Assembly: GCF_002563925.1 (NCBI RefSeq) | Contig: NZ_PDJD01000001.1 | Location: forward strand, 2,238,973-2,302,972 | DNA length: 64,000 nt | Reading direction: 5' to 3' | Origin: Serinibacter salmoneus | GTDB lineage: Bacteria > Actinomycetota > Actinomycetes > Actinomycetales > Beutenbergiaceae | In this document: in pieces, positions 36,457-45,487 of the stretch | How positions within the stretch are numbered: position 1 is the stretch's first letter | Layout: each line of letters opens with the position of its first letter | Notes under the pieces: generated by a model | Seen by the model: only the letters and a program-made list of their open reading frames with translations | Told to the model about the DNA's origin: nothing | Databases searched by the model: none | Program-made: the position numbers and the translations under genes

Positions 36457-37571
36457 GGCGCCCCGTCGACTCGGTCGAGAACCCTGTGGGCCGAAGGGTC
36501 CTCGTGTATCACCAGGCCCGCACGGCGCACCTGGAGCGCCTGCACGGAGCCGCTGGAACGACCTTGCTGTTCCAACACGCGCGCTACGACTTCCATCCCG
36601 AGGCCGCGGCCGGCGCCGACGTTCGTCAGGTCAGCGCGGTACAGGCGTTTCGCCTGATCCTGCAGGGTGCGCCTCGGACGGTGGAGATCACCGAGCCGAC
36701 CTATTATCCGGGTGTCCGGCTCGCCGCCGCGGTGGTCCTCGCCGCGCGCGCCACCGCCCTGCTGCATCGCCGCCCGCGTCCTCGCGTGGTCACCTACGCG
36801 ATCGGCAACAGCGACCCGCGAGAGGACTTCCGACCGGTGACGGCACGCGAACGCCTGGGGTACGCGGTGAACCACGCGCTGGCGGGGTTGGTCTGGCGCT
36901 CCTGCGACCGCATCGCATTCGGGACCGGTGCCGCCAGCACGCAGTACCGGCGAGTCTTCCGCCGGGCACCGCGTGGTCAGCGTCGCGTCGTCATCCCTGC
37001 GCTCCCCGCCCCGTGCCGGTGCGGTCAGCCCGCCCCGAGGGCTCGCCACCTCGTGTTCCTCGGGTCTCTGACACCGCGCAAGGGCTTCGATCTCCTCCTG
37101 CGGGCCTGGGCCGAGATCCCCGATCCCGCCGTGCGCCTGACGATCATCGGATCGGGTCCGGGCCTCCGCGACGCGCAGGCTCTCGCCGCGCACGATCCCC
37201 GGGTGCGAGTACTGGAGGATCCACCGCGCAAGCGGATCCACCAGGTGCTGCGCAGCGCCGCCGTCCTGGTGCTCCCCTCCCAACGCACCGCCCGCTGGCG
37301 CGAGCAGGTCGGGCTACCGATCGTGGAGGCACTCGCGCACGGCAACCGGGTGGTGACCACCGCGGAGACCGGGCTCACGCCCTGGCTGCGCACCCACGGG
37401 CACCTGGTGCTCCCCGCCGACGTCGGACCGTCACCGCTGGCGCGTGCCCTGGAATCGGCCCTCGCACATCCCCCCGATCCGCACCGCGTGCTGCGCACGC
37501 TGCCCGTGCGCGACGGCCGTCAGGTCGCCGAGGACTGGCTCATCGCGGACGATGAGCCCCGGGACCGGTAG
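36453..37571 (+). CDS. glycosyltransferase, GT4 family
   Basis: This 372-residue GT-B protein has the second-half landmarks LVFLGSLTPRKGFDLLLRAW, LTIIGSGPGL and EQVGLPIVEALAHGNRVVTT (E-x7-E-type). The N-terminal half is less conserved and shows TYAIGNSDPREDF. The start codon overlaps the BY-kinase stop (ATGA), so it is translationally coupled with the chain-length regulator. Its last 52 bp overlap the tail of the convergent polymerase/ligase gene. Donor and acceptor are unknown. Confidence 0.85.
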   Translation: MRRPVDSVENPVGRRVLVYHQARTAHLERLHGAAGTTLLFQHARYDFHPEAAAGADVRQVSAVQAFRLILQGAPRTVEITEPTYYPGVRLAAAVVLAARATALLHRRPRPRVVTYAIGNSDPREDFRPVTARERLGYAVNHALAGLVWRSCDRIAFGTGAASTQYRRVFRRAPRGQRRVVIPALPAPCRCGQPAPRARHLVFLGSLTPRKGFDLLLRAWAEIPDPAVRLTIIGSGPGLRDAQALAAHDPRVRVLEDPPRKRIHQVLRSAAVLVLPSQRTARWREQVGLPIVEALAHGNRVVTTAETGLTPWLRTHGHLVLPADVGPSPLARALESALAHPPDPHRVLRTLPVRDGRQVAEDWLIADDEPRDR

Positions 37572-38770
37572 TCGCGCGCGCCCACGACCCTGCCAGGCCG
37601 CAGCGCCACGACAGCCAGGGCGATCGCCAGGACCGCCAGCCTCATGCTCGTACTGGCGGGGCTGAAGGCCAGGTCCCAGAAGAAGCGGATCCCGACGTAG
37701 GCGAGCAGACCCGACATGGCTCCGGCCCGGAGTGCTCGGTTCACGCCCGAGGCCACGAGCGCACCTGCAACGATGACCGCCGCAAGCCCCGGCAGCCCGA
37801 ACCAGAGCCAGAAGTCCGCAGCGACCGAGTGGACCTCGACACCGCTGCCGAACATGTAGTTCAGGACGTACCCGTTGTTCGGGTCGTAGCCGATGCCCGC
37901 CATGCCTTCCTGCGCGCGATAGACGTCGCCGGCGTTCGCGATGGTGCCCGAGCCCAGTCCCGCGGGATGAGCCCGCAGGAGGGCGAGAGACGCTGCCAGC
38001 TCCGGCCTCCCACCCAACAGCAGGGAACCACTGCGTTCGATCTGATCCGCGGTGCGCTGCTGCGTCACCTCGCCGAAGTAACCCTGGAGGAGCGCGAACT
38101 GCATGAAGTAGAACAGGGCGATGCCCAGGGCGGCCAGACCGAACAGATTCCCCCACCGTCGACGGGCGCCGACCAGGCGCGGGAGCACGCGGTTCCACGC
38201 GAGGATCGCAGCGGCAAGGAACATCATCGAGGCATACGACCGGGAGTCGCTCACCATCCCCACCGCTCCGAGTCCGACCAGCGCCACCACCTGCAGGCTC
38301 GCTCGATCGCGACGCATGAGGAGCGCGAGCACGACGACCGTCACCGGCATCGAGAGGCTGAACTTCCACGGGTTGGCGGGATTGATCCCCGCAAGCGGGA
38401 CAGCCGCGGCCATGCCCAGTCCGTACACGAGGGCGACGGTCGCGGGCGTGAACCTCGCGAGCGCGTACAGCAGCGCACCCAGCCCACCGACGAGGCATGC
38501 CAGCATCAGCGACCGCTCCACGATCGAGTACGTGGAGATCGCGTGGGTACTCCTCGCCAGCAGACTCAGCAGCAATCCGCACGCCGCGCTCACCGCGAGC
38601 AGACCCATGAGCAGCCGCACCCAGCCGGAGGTCGCGAGCGTGCGCTGCCACAGCGGGAAGAGTGCCAGGGAGGCGAGGGCGCCGAGCGGGGCGTGGTAGA
38701 GCAGGCTCACCTGGCTGCCGACCGCGAACACCAGCACGAGGGCGAGCAGACCCTCGGCCCGCGTCCACAC
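37520..38770 (-). CDS. O-antigen ligase/polymerase-like membrane protein
   Basis: This is a roughly 416-residue integral membrane protein with 10-12 helices and a large extracytoplasmic loop (about 230-330) containing RSGSLLLGGRPELAASLALLRAHPAGLGSG. This is the layout of Wzy_C/WaaL-type ligases and Wzy polymerases. The GxG...NNGYVLNYM region resembles the catalytic His loop, although the usual H is replaced here by nearby residues. GTG 38770 has GAGG seven bases upstream and is preferred; a TTG at 38875 overlapping the giant-protein stop would add 35 Pro/Ala-rich residues. It likely polymerises or attaches the glycan outside the membrane. Confidence 0.75.
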   Translation of the reverse strand: MWTRAEGLLALVLVFAVGSQVSLLYHAPLGALASLALFPLWQRTLATSGWVRLLMGLLAVSAACGLLLSLLARSTHAISTYSIVERSLMLACLVGGLGALLYALARFTPATVALVYGLGMAAAVPLAGINPANPWKFSLSMPVTVVVLALLMRRDRASLQVVALVGLGAVGMVSDSRSYASMMFLAAAILAWNRVLPRLVGARRRWGNLFGLAALGIALFYFMQFALLQGYFGEVTQQRTADQIERSGSLLLGGRPELAASLALLRAHPAGLGSGTIANAGDVYRAQEGMAGIGYDPNNGYVLNYMFGSGVEVHSVAADFWLWFGLPGLAAVIVAGALVASGVNRALRAGAMSGLLAYVGIRFFWDLAFSPASTSMRLAVLAIALAVVALRPGRVVGARDYRSRGSSSAMSQSSAT

Positions 38771-38867
38771 CGTGGCCTCGGGCCGTGCCAGACGCGGGCG
38801 GCTCGGAGCTGGCGGCGCTGCCGCGGCCAGGCCTGCCGCGATCCGCGCCCCGCCCTCCCCTGCGCCT

Positions 38868-41800
38868 CTAGTCAAACGATCGTGCCTCGAAGGAGTGCAC
38901 CAGCACGGAGACCGGGGCGTTGGTCGCGCTCCCGGACAGCGTGGCGTGGACACCGACCGCGCCCGCGTCCTGGAGCTCGGCCGTGTCATCCGTGGCGCTG
39001 ACCGTCCACTGCTCAGGCTCCTGCGCCGATGCCGGCCAGACCTTCATCCGCACGGTGGTCGGGGCCGTGCCCGAGGTCTCCACGAGCATCATCCACTCCT
39101 CGCCCGGTGCCAGGGTGAGCCCCGGCACATTCACCTGGGCCAACGTGGTCTCAGAACCCTGCAGGCGAGACACTGACGCGTTGACGCTCCCGTCCGCCTT
39201 CACCCAGGCCTTGCCGCGGTACTGGCTCGACCAGCCGCCGTCGCGCGCCGCGAGCGAGACGTACGTACCGAGACCGTCGCCCAACCGGTCCAGTGAGACC
39301 GCGGCCCGCACCTGCGTGTCGAGGCTGGAGACGTCACCGAGGCGGAGTCGAGGGTTCCATCCGGCCTGGAGGACGGCGAGCATGCCGGCTCCTGAGTCGA
39401 CCTGGTACTGCCCGGCGGACCCGTTGCGGGTCCACTGACCGCCGGTCGCTGCGGCGCCCCAGCCACCGGTCTCGGTGCGCTCGAAGTCGTCGGCCGCCAC
39501 GAGGAGACCCTGGCCCGGCTCGGGCTCGGGCGCCGCAACGGTCACGGGGATCGTCGCGATCCCGCTCTCCCCTGCGTCGTCCGTCACCGTCAACGTGACG
39601 TCGTAGGTGCCAGCCGCCGCGTAACCGTGCTCCACCACCGCGCCGTCCAGGGTCGTGCCGTCACCGAGGTCCCAGGCGTGGGAGACGATCGACCCGTCCT
39701 CGTCGCTGGAGCCGGAGCCGTCCAGCGTCACCGTGAGCCCGTCCACGGTGTGTGCCACCTGCGCCACCGGGGCGACGTTGTCGGGCTCGGGGTCCGGCTC
39801 GGGGTCCGGGTCGGGGTCCGGCTCCGGGTCCGGGTCCGGCTCCGGGTCGGGGTCCGGGTCGGGGTCGGGGTCCGGGACGATTACGCCGATGGGCGTCACC
39901 CGGATCCGGTGCACCTGGACCGCGACGGGGGCGTTGGTCACGCTCCCGAAGAGATAGGCCGCTTGGCCGATGGCCCCGGGATCCTGCAGTGCGGGCGTCG
40001 CATCGCTCGCCTGCAACGCCCACGTGGTGGGCTCCTCCTGGCCGTCCGGCCAGACCCGAAGCCGAAGCTGCGTCGGATCGGTGCCCTCGACCTCGAACCG
40101 TGCGTGCAGGCGGTCCTGGGCACCGACCGTCACGCCGGCGAGGTTGACCTGAGCCAGAGTGCTCTCCCCGGACTCGAGCCTGGTCAGCGCGAGGTAGACG
40201 CTGCCGTTCGCCCGGACCTGGATCTTGGCGCGGTACGCGGAGGACCAGGAGTCCGTCCGGTGCGCCAGGATGTACTGCGCCCCCGAGCCGTCCGCGAGCT
40301 TGTCCAGGGAGAAGGTCGTCATCATGGAGGCGTCCTCGAGGTCCACGCCCGGGAGCATCACCCGCGGGTTCCAGCCCGCGGCACCCACGCGGAGCGCGCC
40401 CGCGCCGTCACCCACCGAGTACTGCGATCCCGAGCCGTGGTTCGTCCACGCACCCCCGATGTCCGCATCCCCCCATCCGGTCGCGGTCGTACGCTCGAAC
40501 TCGTCGAGCGCGAGGAAGGCAGGGGCCTGGATCGTGATGTCGCGCGAGGTCGTAGCGGTCGAACCGAGGTCGTCGGTCACGGTGAGGGTGACGGTGTAGG
40601 TCCCCGCCGCGGCGTAGGTGTGCTCTGCCGTCTCACCCGTACCTGTGGCGCCGTCACCGAACTCCCAGGCGAATGAGACGATCTCGCCGCCCGGTGCGTG
40701 GGAGTCGGATCCGTCCACCGCGAGGGTGAGTGCCGTGGCCTCGGCCACGAACACCGCCTCGGGAGGCACCGCCTCGCGAACGTTCACCGCGCGCGATGCG
40801 GTGGCTGTCGCGCCGTCCGCATCGGTCACCGTGAGGGTGATCGTGTACTCCCCCGGGGCGGTATAGACGTGCTGCGCGGTGGCGCCCGTGGCGCCGGTGC
40901 CATCCCCGAAGTCCCATGAGTAGGCCGCTACCGCGCCATCCGGGTCGCTCGAGCCGGTCCCGTCCACCGTGACCGCCAGCTCTGCGAGGTCCACCTCGAA
41001 GGCTGCCACGGGGAGCTCGTTCGCGATCGTGACCTCGCTCGAGGTCGTTCCGGTGGCTCCCTCGGCGCTGGTGACCGTCAGGCTCACCTGATAGGTGCCG
41101 GCGGACGCGTAGGTGTGCTCCACCGATTCTCCCGAGGCCGTCTCGCCGTCACCGAAGGACCACTCCCAGGACTCGATCGTGGAGTCGGCCACCGTGGACG
41201 CGCTGCCGTCAGCGCTGAGCGTCCGGCCCTCGAGCGAGAGATCCGCCACCGCCGTGGGGACGGCGGCGGGCTCGCTCCCGGTGGCGCCGAGCGCGTAGTG
41301 CCGCAGGGCGTCCGCTTGCGTGAGCTGTCGGTGGTACACGGCGACCTCGTCGATCGACCCGACGAGGTGCCCGCCACCACCCCAGGTGTGGGCACCCCCC
41401 GCGCGCCAGTACCCCGAGTAGGACTGGCTCGCGCCCGTGTCGCCGGAGGCGACCTGCTCGCCGTCGACCATCAACCGCACCCCGTCCGGGCCGGTCGTGG
41501 CCATGACGTGGTGCCACTCGCCGTCGTTGTAGGACTGGGTGGAACTGACGAGTTGCTCCCCACCGGCAAGCACCCCGAAGCCGACAGTGCCGTCGGGCGC
41601 CATCGTGATCTGCCGGTCCGCGAGCACGGGTGTGCCCGTGGGCCGATCAGCGAAGCCCAGGATCGAACCCCCGGTGGTCGACGTCGTGGCGAACCATGCC
41701 TCCATCGTCGCGACCTCGGGTGCTTGGAAGCCGAACGAGGAGTAGGCGAGGCCCTCCAGCGGACCCACCCGCACCGAGGTTCCTCCGGTCAGCAGGGGCG

Positions 41801-44399
41801 AGGACGCCTGACGGGAGAAGGCACCAGACAGCGTGCCGACGTTCCCACTCTCGCCGTGGTCGAGGACCGCCTGGCCACCGGCCTCCTCGAAGCGCCAGTA
41901 CAGCGTGGGTTCGGCGTCGAACACCGCGGCACCGTAGGCATCCGCCGGTGCCGTGGGCGTGGACGTGCTGCGGCCGGAGGCAAGGAAGTGGTTGCGGACC
42001 TCACCTGCGTCCAGCGCGTGGTCGTAGACAGCGACCTCGTCGATGTCCCCCGAGAAGTACCGCTGCTGCGGACTGGACCACCCATTGAGGTTGTCGCCCC
42101 CGAGGCGCCAGTACCCGAGATAGACCGCCTGGGCACTGATTCCGCCCTGCGAGGCCACCTTCACGCCGTCGACGTACAGGGCCATCTGCCCATCGCGCAG
42201 GGTGGCGACCGCATGGTGCCACGCGCCGTCCTCATAACTCTGGGCCGTGGTGAGGGTGTGCCGGTTGTCCGGGTCCACCCCGAAGACCAGGCGACCGGCC
42301 GAGTCCAGGTACAGGTGACGGTCGTAGCGCGAGGACGTCCCCGTGGCCCTGTTCCCGAATCCGAGGATCTTGCCGCCCTGACCCGATGACGTGCGGAACC
42401 ACGCCTCCAGGGTGAACTGCTGCGGCGCGGACACCGGCTCGCGGGTCGAGGCCAACCCGGAGGTGGAGCCACTGAAGCGGCTGGCGGTATCCGGGTCTGC
42501 GGCAATGGCGCCGACCGCTCCGCGGGACACGCCGTTCGCCGCCGTCATGTCCAGCAGTCCCGCCCAGTCGACGACCGTCGCGCCCGAGGCCTCCGAGAGG
42601 CGCCAGAACGACGTCGGGGCGTCGTCCAGCACCGTCGTGGCATACGCGCTGCTGGCCACACCCTCGACGGTCACGGACTCCCAGTCCGTGCGGGTCTCGT
42701 TCCCCCACGGGTCGGTCACCGTCACGAGGTAGCGGTGGGTGGTCCCGGGGGTCAGCCCGGTATCGGTGAAGCTCATCGTCGGCTGGTCCCAGAACGGAGC
42801 CGTCACGGTCTCCTCGTACAGCGGCGTGGAATCGCGCGAGTCGCGGTACACGTGATAGGTCAGCGTGGCGTCGTCACGGTCGATGTTGCCGTCCCAGACC
42901 ACCTGCACCCGGCCGGCGAGGGTCGAGCGCACATCCAGCGGCCAGGCGCCTCCCTGGTGGCTCGGGCCCACCTCGTTGGGCGCGACGTCCCGGGTCGCGA
43001 AGCGCACCAGACCCTGCTGACCGGTGCCGTTGACGGTGGGGAACTCCCCCGCGAACAGGATGTAGTCACCGCTGCCGGTCACCGTCCAGGTTGCCTGGTC
43101 CTGACCTGTCGCGGTACCCGGCTGGAATGTGGGGTACCACTCCAGGAACTCCGGGCGCGGTGTGCCGGGGTGGTCGGGGTAGTTGTAGATGTCGGGCGTG
43201 TTCACGCCGTAGACCCCGTTGGCCACCGCCGTGCCGTGGTAGAAGGTCCACGGCGACGTCTGCGGGAAGCCACCGCTGTTGCCGCAGTAGTGCTTGTGGC
43301 TCGCGATGTAGACCACCTCGCCCTGGGGGTGGATGCCATAACTGTCACCGTGGCAGTCCTCCAACCAGGTCAGTTCACCGGTCTGCCAGTCCGCGGCGAA
43401 GGAGCCCTCCACGTTGCCGCTACGGCCGAAGTGCCACCCGGTCCCGTAGAAGGACGTCGAGTCGGAGGCGAGGGAGGCGATCGCCGATCGCGCGCCCGCG
43501 TTGCGGACCTCGGAGTTGACCGGGAGCGCCGAGGGTGCGCCCGTCACCGCGTCGAGTCGGGTCAGCCCGTAGCCCAGGCTGCTGGAGCCGTTCACACTGG
43601 TGAAGTTCCCCGCCACCACCAGCGATGCGGAGTCAGGCGAGACGGCGATGTCCTGCACCTGGTAGTCGTCGATGCTGACCTGGAAGTCGGCGCGAACGGC
43701 ACCGGAGGCGGCATCCAGCGCCACGATCCGGTTGCGGTTCACCCCGTTGACGTTGTTGAAAGCGCCTCCGACGTAGACGGTGGGCCCGTTGACCGCGACC
43801 GCGGTCGCATAGGTGTTGGTGCCGGCCGAGAACCCGGTGACCTGCCCGGTGGCCGGGTCCAGGCCCACGATCCGGTAGCGGTTGTGGCCGTCCACCTGCG
43901 TGAAGTTCCCCACCACGTACAGGGTGGAGCCGTCCTGGGAGATGGCCACGTCGCGGGTCTGTGCGTTGAACGAGGGGGCGAAGCCCTCGATCAGTTCACC
44001 GCTCTCGAGGTCGTAGGCGAGCATGTTCGCTCGCGCCGTCTCGTTCGTGCCGGGCGCGGCACCCGCGGGGCGCGCAGAGGTGAAGTTCCCCACCACGTAC
44101 ACGACGTCGCCCACCACGAGCTGGTTCCAGACCACGCCGTTGACCTGGACCGTCGGCAGCGGGTCGGCCGAGACGGCCTGCGGGAGCGCGTCCGCGGCGT
44201 CCATGGCCACTCCGGCCTCGATGTCGGCCTGGATGTCGGCTTCGGCCGCGCCGGCCTCGCCTGCTTCAGCGCCCTCGAGCGCCGCCTGACCGATCATCGC
44301 CCCGGGCAACGGGGCCGCCACGGCCACCGAGCCCAGCCCGGCGGGCACGGCCAGGCCCACGGCGGTGGCCAGTGCCACCCATGTCTTGCGCACGCGCAT
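38868..44399 (-). CDS. giant secreted multi-domain protein (beta-propeller, Fn3, LamG, PKD)
   Basis: This is an 1843-residue exported protein. It starts with a signal peptide (1-28) and an Ala/Glu-rich spacer. A beta-propeller-like region follows (81-476, repeated VYVVGNFT/VGGAFNNVNG units). Then come an Fn3 domain (486-585), two LamG/concanavalin-like domains (586-820 and 823-1045) and three PKD domains (1048-1290). A jelly-roll-like module opens DEFERTTATGWG (1295-1505), followed by a linker of Pro-Asp repeats (1510-1536), a fourth PKD (1545-1625) and a second jelly-roll-like module (1635-1843). ATG 44399 has GGGGAG upstream. No LPXTG or membrane anchor is visible. It likely binds surface glycans or mediates adhesion; no enzyme domain is recognised. 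Confidence 0.85.
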   Translation of the reverse strand: MRVRKTWVALATAVGLAVPAGLGSVAVAAPLPGAMIGQAALEGAEAGEAGAAEADIQADIEAGVAMDAADALPQAVSADPLPTVQVNGVVWNQLVVGDVVYVVGNFTSARPAGAAPGTNETARANMLAYDLESGELIEGFAPSFNAQTRDVAISQDGSTLYVVGNFTQVDGHNRYRIVGLDPATGQVTGFSAGTNTYATAVAVNGPTVYVGGAFNNVNGVNRNRIVALDAASGAVRADFQVSIDDYQVQDIAVSPDSASLVVAGNFTSVNGSSSLGYGLTRLDAVTGAPSALPVNSEVRNAGARSAIASLASDSTSFYGTGWHFGRSGNVEGSFAADWQTGELTWLEDCHGDSYGIHPQGEVVYIASHKHYCGNSGGFPQTSPWTFYHGTAVANGVYGVNTPDIYNYPDHPGTPRPEFLEWYPTFQPGTATGQDQATWTVTGSGDYILFAGEFPTVNGTGQQGLVRFATRDVAPNEVGPSHQGGAWPLDVRSTLAGRVQVVWDGNIDRDDATLTYHVYRDSRDSTPLYEETVTAPFWDQPTMSFTDTGLTPGTTHRYLVTVTDPWGNETRTDWESVTVEGVASSAYATTVLDDAPTSFWRLSEASGATVVDWAGLLDMTAANGVSRGAVGAIAADPDTASRFSGSTSGLASTREPVSAPQQFTLEAWFRTSSGQGGKILGFGNRATGTSSRYDRHLYLDSAGRLVFGVDPDNRHTLTTAQSYEDGAWHHAVATLRDGQMALYVDGVKVASQGGISAQAVYLGYWRLGGDNLNGWSSPQQRYFSGDIDEVAVYDHALDAGEVRNHFLASGRSTSTPTAPADAYGAAVFDAEPTLYWRFEEAGGQAVLDHGESGNVGTLSGAFSRQASSPLLTGGTSVRVGPLEGLAYSSFGFQAPEVATMEAWFATTSTTGGSILGFADRPTGTPVLADRQITMAPDGTVGFGVLAGGEQLVSSTQSYNDGEWHHVMATTGPDGVRLMVDGEQVASGDTGASQSYSGYWRAGGAHTWGGGGHLVGSIDEVAVYHRQLTQADALRHYALGATGSEPAAVPTAVADLSLEGRTLSADGSASTVADSTIESWEWSFGDGETASGESVEHTYASAGTYQVSLTVTSAEGATGTTSSEVTIANELPVAAFEVDLAELAVTVDGTGSSDPDGAVAAYSWDFGDGTGATGATAQHVYTAPGEYTITLTVTDADGATATASRAVNVREAVPPEAVFVAEATALTLAVDGSDSHAPGGEIVSFAWEFGDGATGTGETAEHTYAAAGTYTVTLTVTDDLGSTATTSRDITIQAPAFLALDEFERTTATGWGDADIGGAWTNHGSGSQYSVGDGAGALRVGAAGWNPRVMLPGVDLEDASMMTTFSLDKLADGSGAQYILAHRTDSWSSAYRAKIQVRANGSVYLALTRLESGESTLAQVNLAGVTVGAQDRLHARFEVEGTDPTQLRLRVWPDGQEEPTTWALQASDATPALQDPGAIGQAAYLFGSVTNAPVAVQVHRIRVTPIGVIVPDPDPDPDPDPEPDPDPEPDPDPDPEPDPEPDNVAPVAQVAHTVDGLTVTLDGSGSSDEDGSIVSHAWDLGDGTTLDGAVVEHGYAAAGTYDVTLTVTDDAGESGIATIPVTVAAPEPEPGQGLLVAADDFERTETGGWGAAATGGQWTRNGSAGQYQVDSGAGMLAVLQAGWNPRLRLGDVSSLDTQVRAAVSLDRLGDGLGTYVSLAARDGGWSSQYRGKAWVKADGSVNASVSRLQGSETTLAQVNVPGLTLAPGEEWMMLVETSGTAPTTVRMKVWPASAQEPEQWTVSATDDTAELQDAGAVGVHATLSGSATNAPVSVLVHSFEARSFD

Positions 44400-44683
44400 T
44401 GCTCCCCCTAGCCCCCACACCGCGCGACGGCACCCATGGCACGCCCCCACGGCCCGAATCCGGCGCCCGGTGCGGTCACACCCGTAGCGCCGTACGAAAC
44501 CTGCCACGCGGAACTCCCGGCGCGACACCACACAGAATAGGGCGATCTCCCGCCCCTGCCTAGCCCTCCCGGCGCGCTGTGCACAATGCGAGACGCGCTC
44601 CGCGCCCTGGCACGCCTATGGACTCCCCGATCGGATACACGACGGCGCGATGGAATCTCCCGCGGGAATGCACCATCCGGAAT

Positions 44684-45412
44684 TCAGGCGAGAGACCCCT
44701 CGAAGAGCACCACGCGAGAGAGGTCGGCGGAATTCACTTCCACGACCACCTCATCGCGCTCACCCTCCGGAACCCCGAAGACCAGGGCCGCGAGCCCCGA
44801 CTCCCCCGCCGGGATCCGGGTGGGGAAGGCCTCGATGTCCGGGCCACTGAGCGGCAACGCGGGGATCCGGTCGGATCCGTAGTACACGTTGACCGCGGAG
44901 CCTGTCATCGTGATGCTCGCGCCGGTCTCGTTGGTCACCTCGACCACCACCCGGATCGCCGGGCCCGCGACCTCACCGGGGCCGGCCGCCGTTCCCTCGA
45001 CGGTGCTGATCTGCGTCAGCCGCGCCGTCACCTCACTGGCGAGCTCGGCCGGCTCGTCCAGAGCGACCGGATCCGCCGTGGGTATCACGGTCGGCTCGAG
45101 CGTGGGGTCCTCATCCGCCGGCACATCGGCCTCGCCGCCGCCCTCGGGCGACGAGGAGGTCTCCTGCGGCACGTTCTCGCTCGCAGTGCTCGCAGGGCTC
45201 GACGACGAGTCGCCCTCCTGTGGGCTCGCCTCGTCCTGGCTCCCGCTCGCTGTCGGCCCCGCCGACTGCACCGGCATCGCCTCGCCGTCCTCGCCGGATC
45301 CGCCGCGCGTCGCGAACAGGACAACCGCGCTCACCGCCACGAGCAGGGCCACCAACGCGATGATCCACCGGCGCCGACGCGCAACGACCCGGTCCACCGA
45401 TGTCTCACTCAT
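44684..45412 (-). CDS. membrane-anchored hypothetical protein
   Basis: This is a 242-residue protein with a basic cytoplasmic N-terminus, one membrane helix (RRWIIALVALLVAVSAVVLF), a Ser/Glu/Gly-rich linker of about 80 residues and a C-terminal beta domain (VVVEVTNETGASITMTG, then RIPAGESGLAALVFGVPEG). The C-terminal domain resembles the DUF4352/FxLYD immunoglobulin-like fold seen in exported proteins that sense or bind surface components. ATG 45412 has a GGGGAAG site. It sits between the flippase and the giant protein. The 284-bp gap 44400-44683 shows no gene. Confidence 0.6.
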   Translation of the reverse strand: MSETSVDRVVARRRRWIIALVALLVAVSAVVLFATRGGSGEDGEAMPVQSAGPTASGSQDEASPQEGDSSSSPASTASENVPQETSSSPEGGGEADVPADEDPTLEPTVIPTADPVALDEPAELASEVTARLTQISTVEGTAAGPGEVAGPAIRVVVEVTNETGASITMTGSAVNVYYGSDRIPALPLSGPDIEAFPTRIPAGESGLAALVFGVPEGERDEVVVEVNSADLSRVVLFEGSLA

Positions 45413-45487
45413 GCTTCCCCCCGTGCGATGCGCGTGCCCCCTGCAGCGCATTCGCCCCCCGATGGTACGGCCGCACCGACCCGCCCC

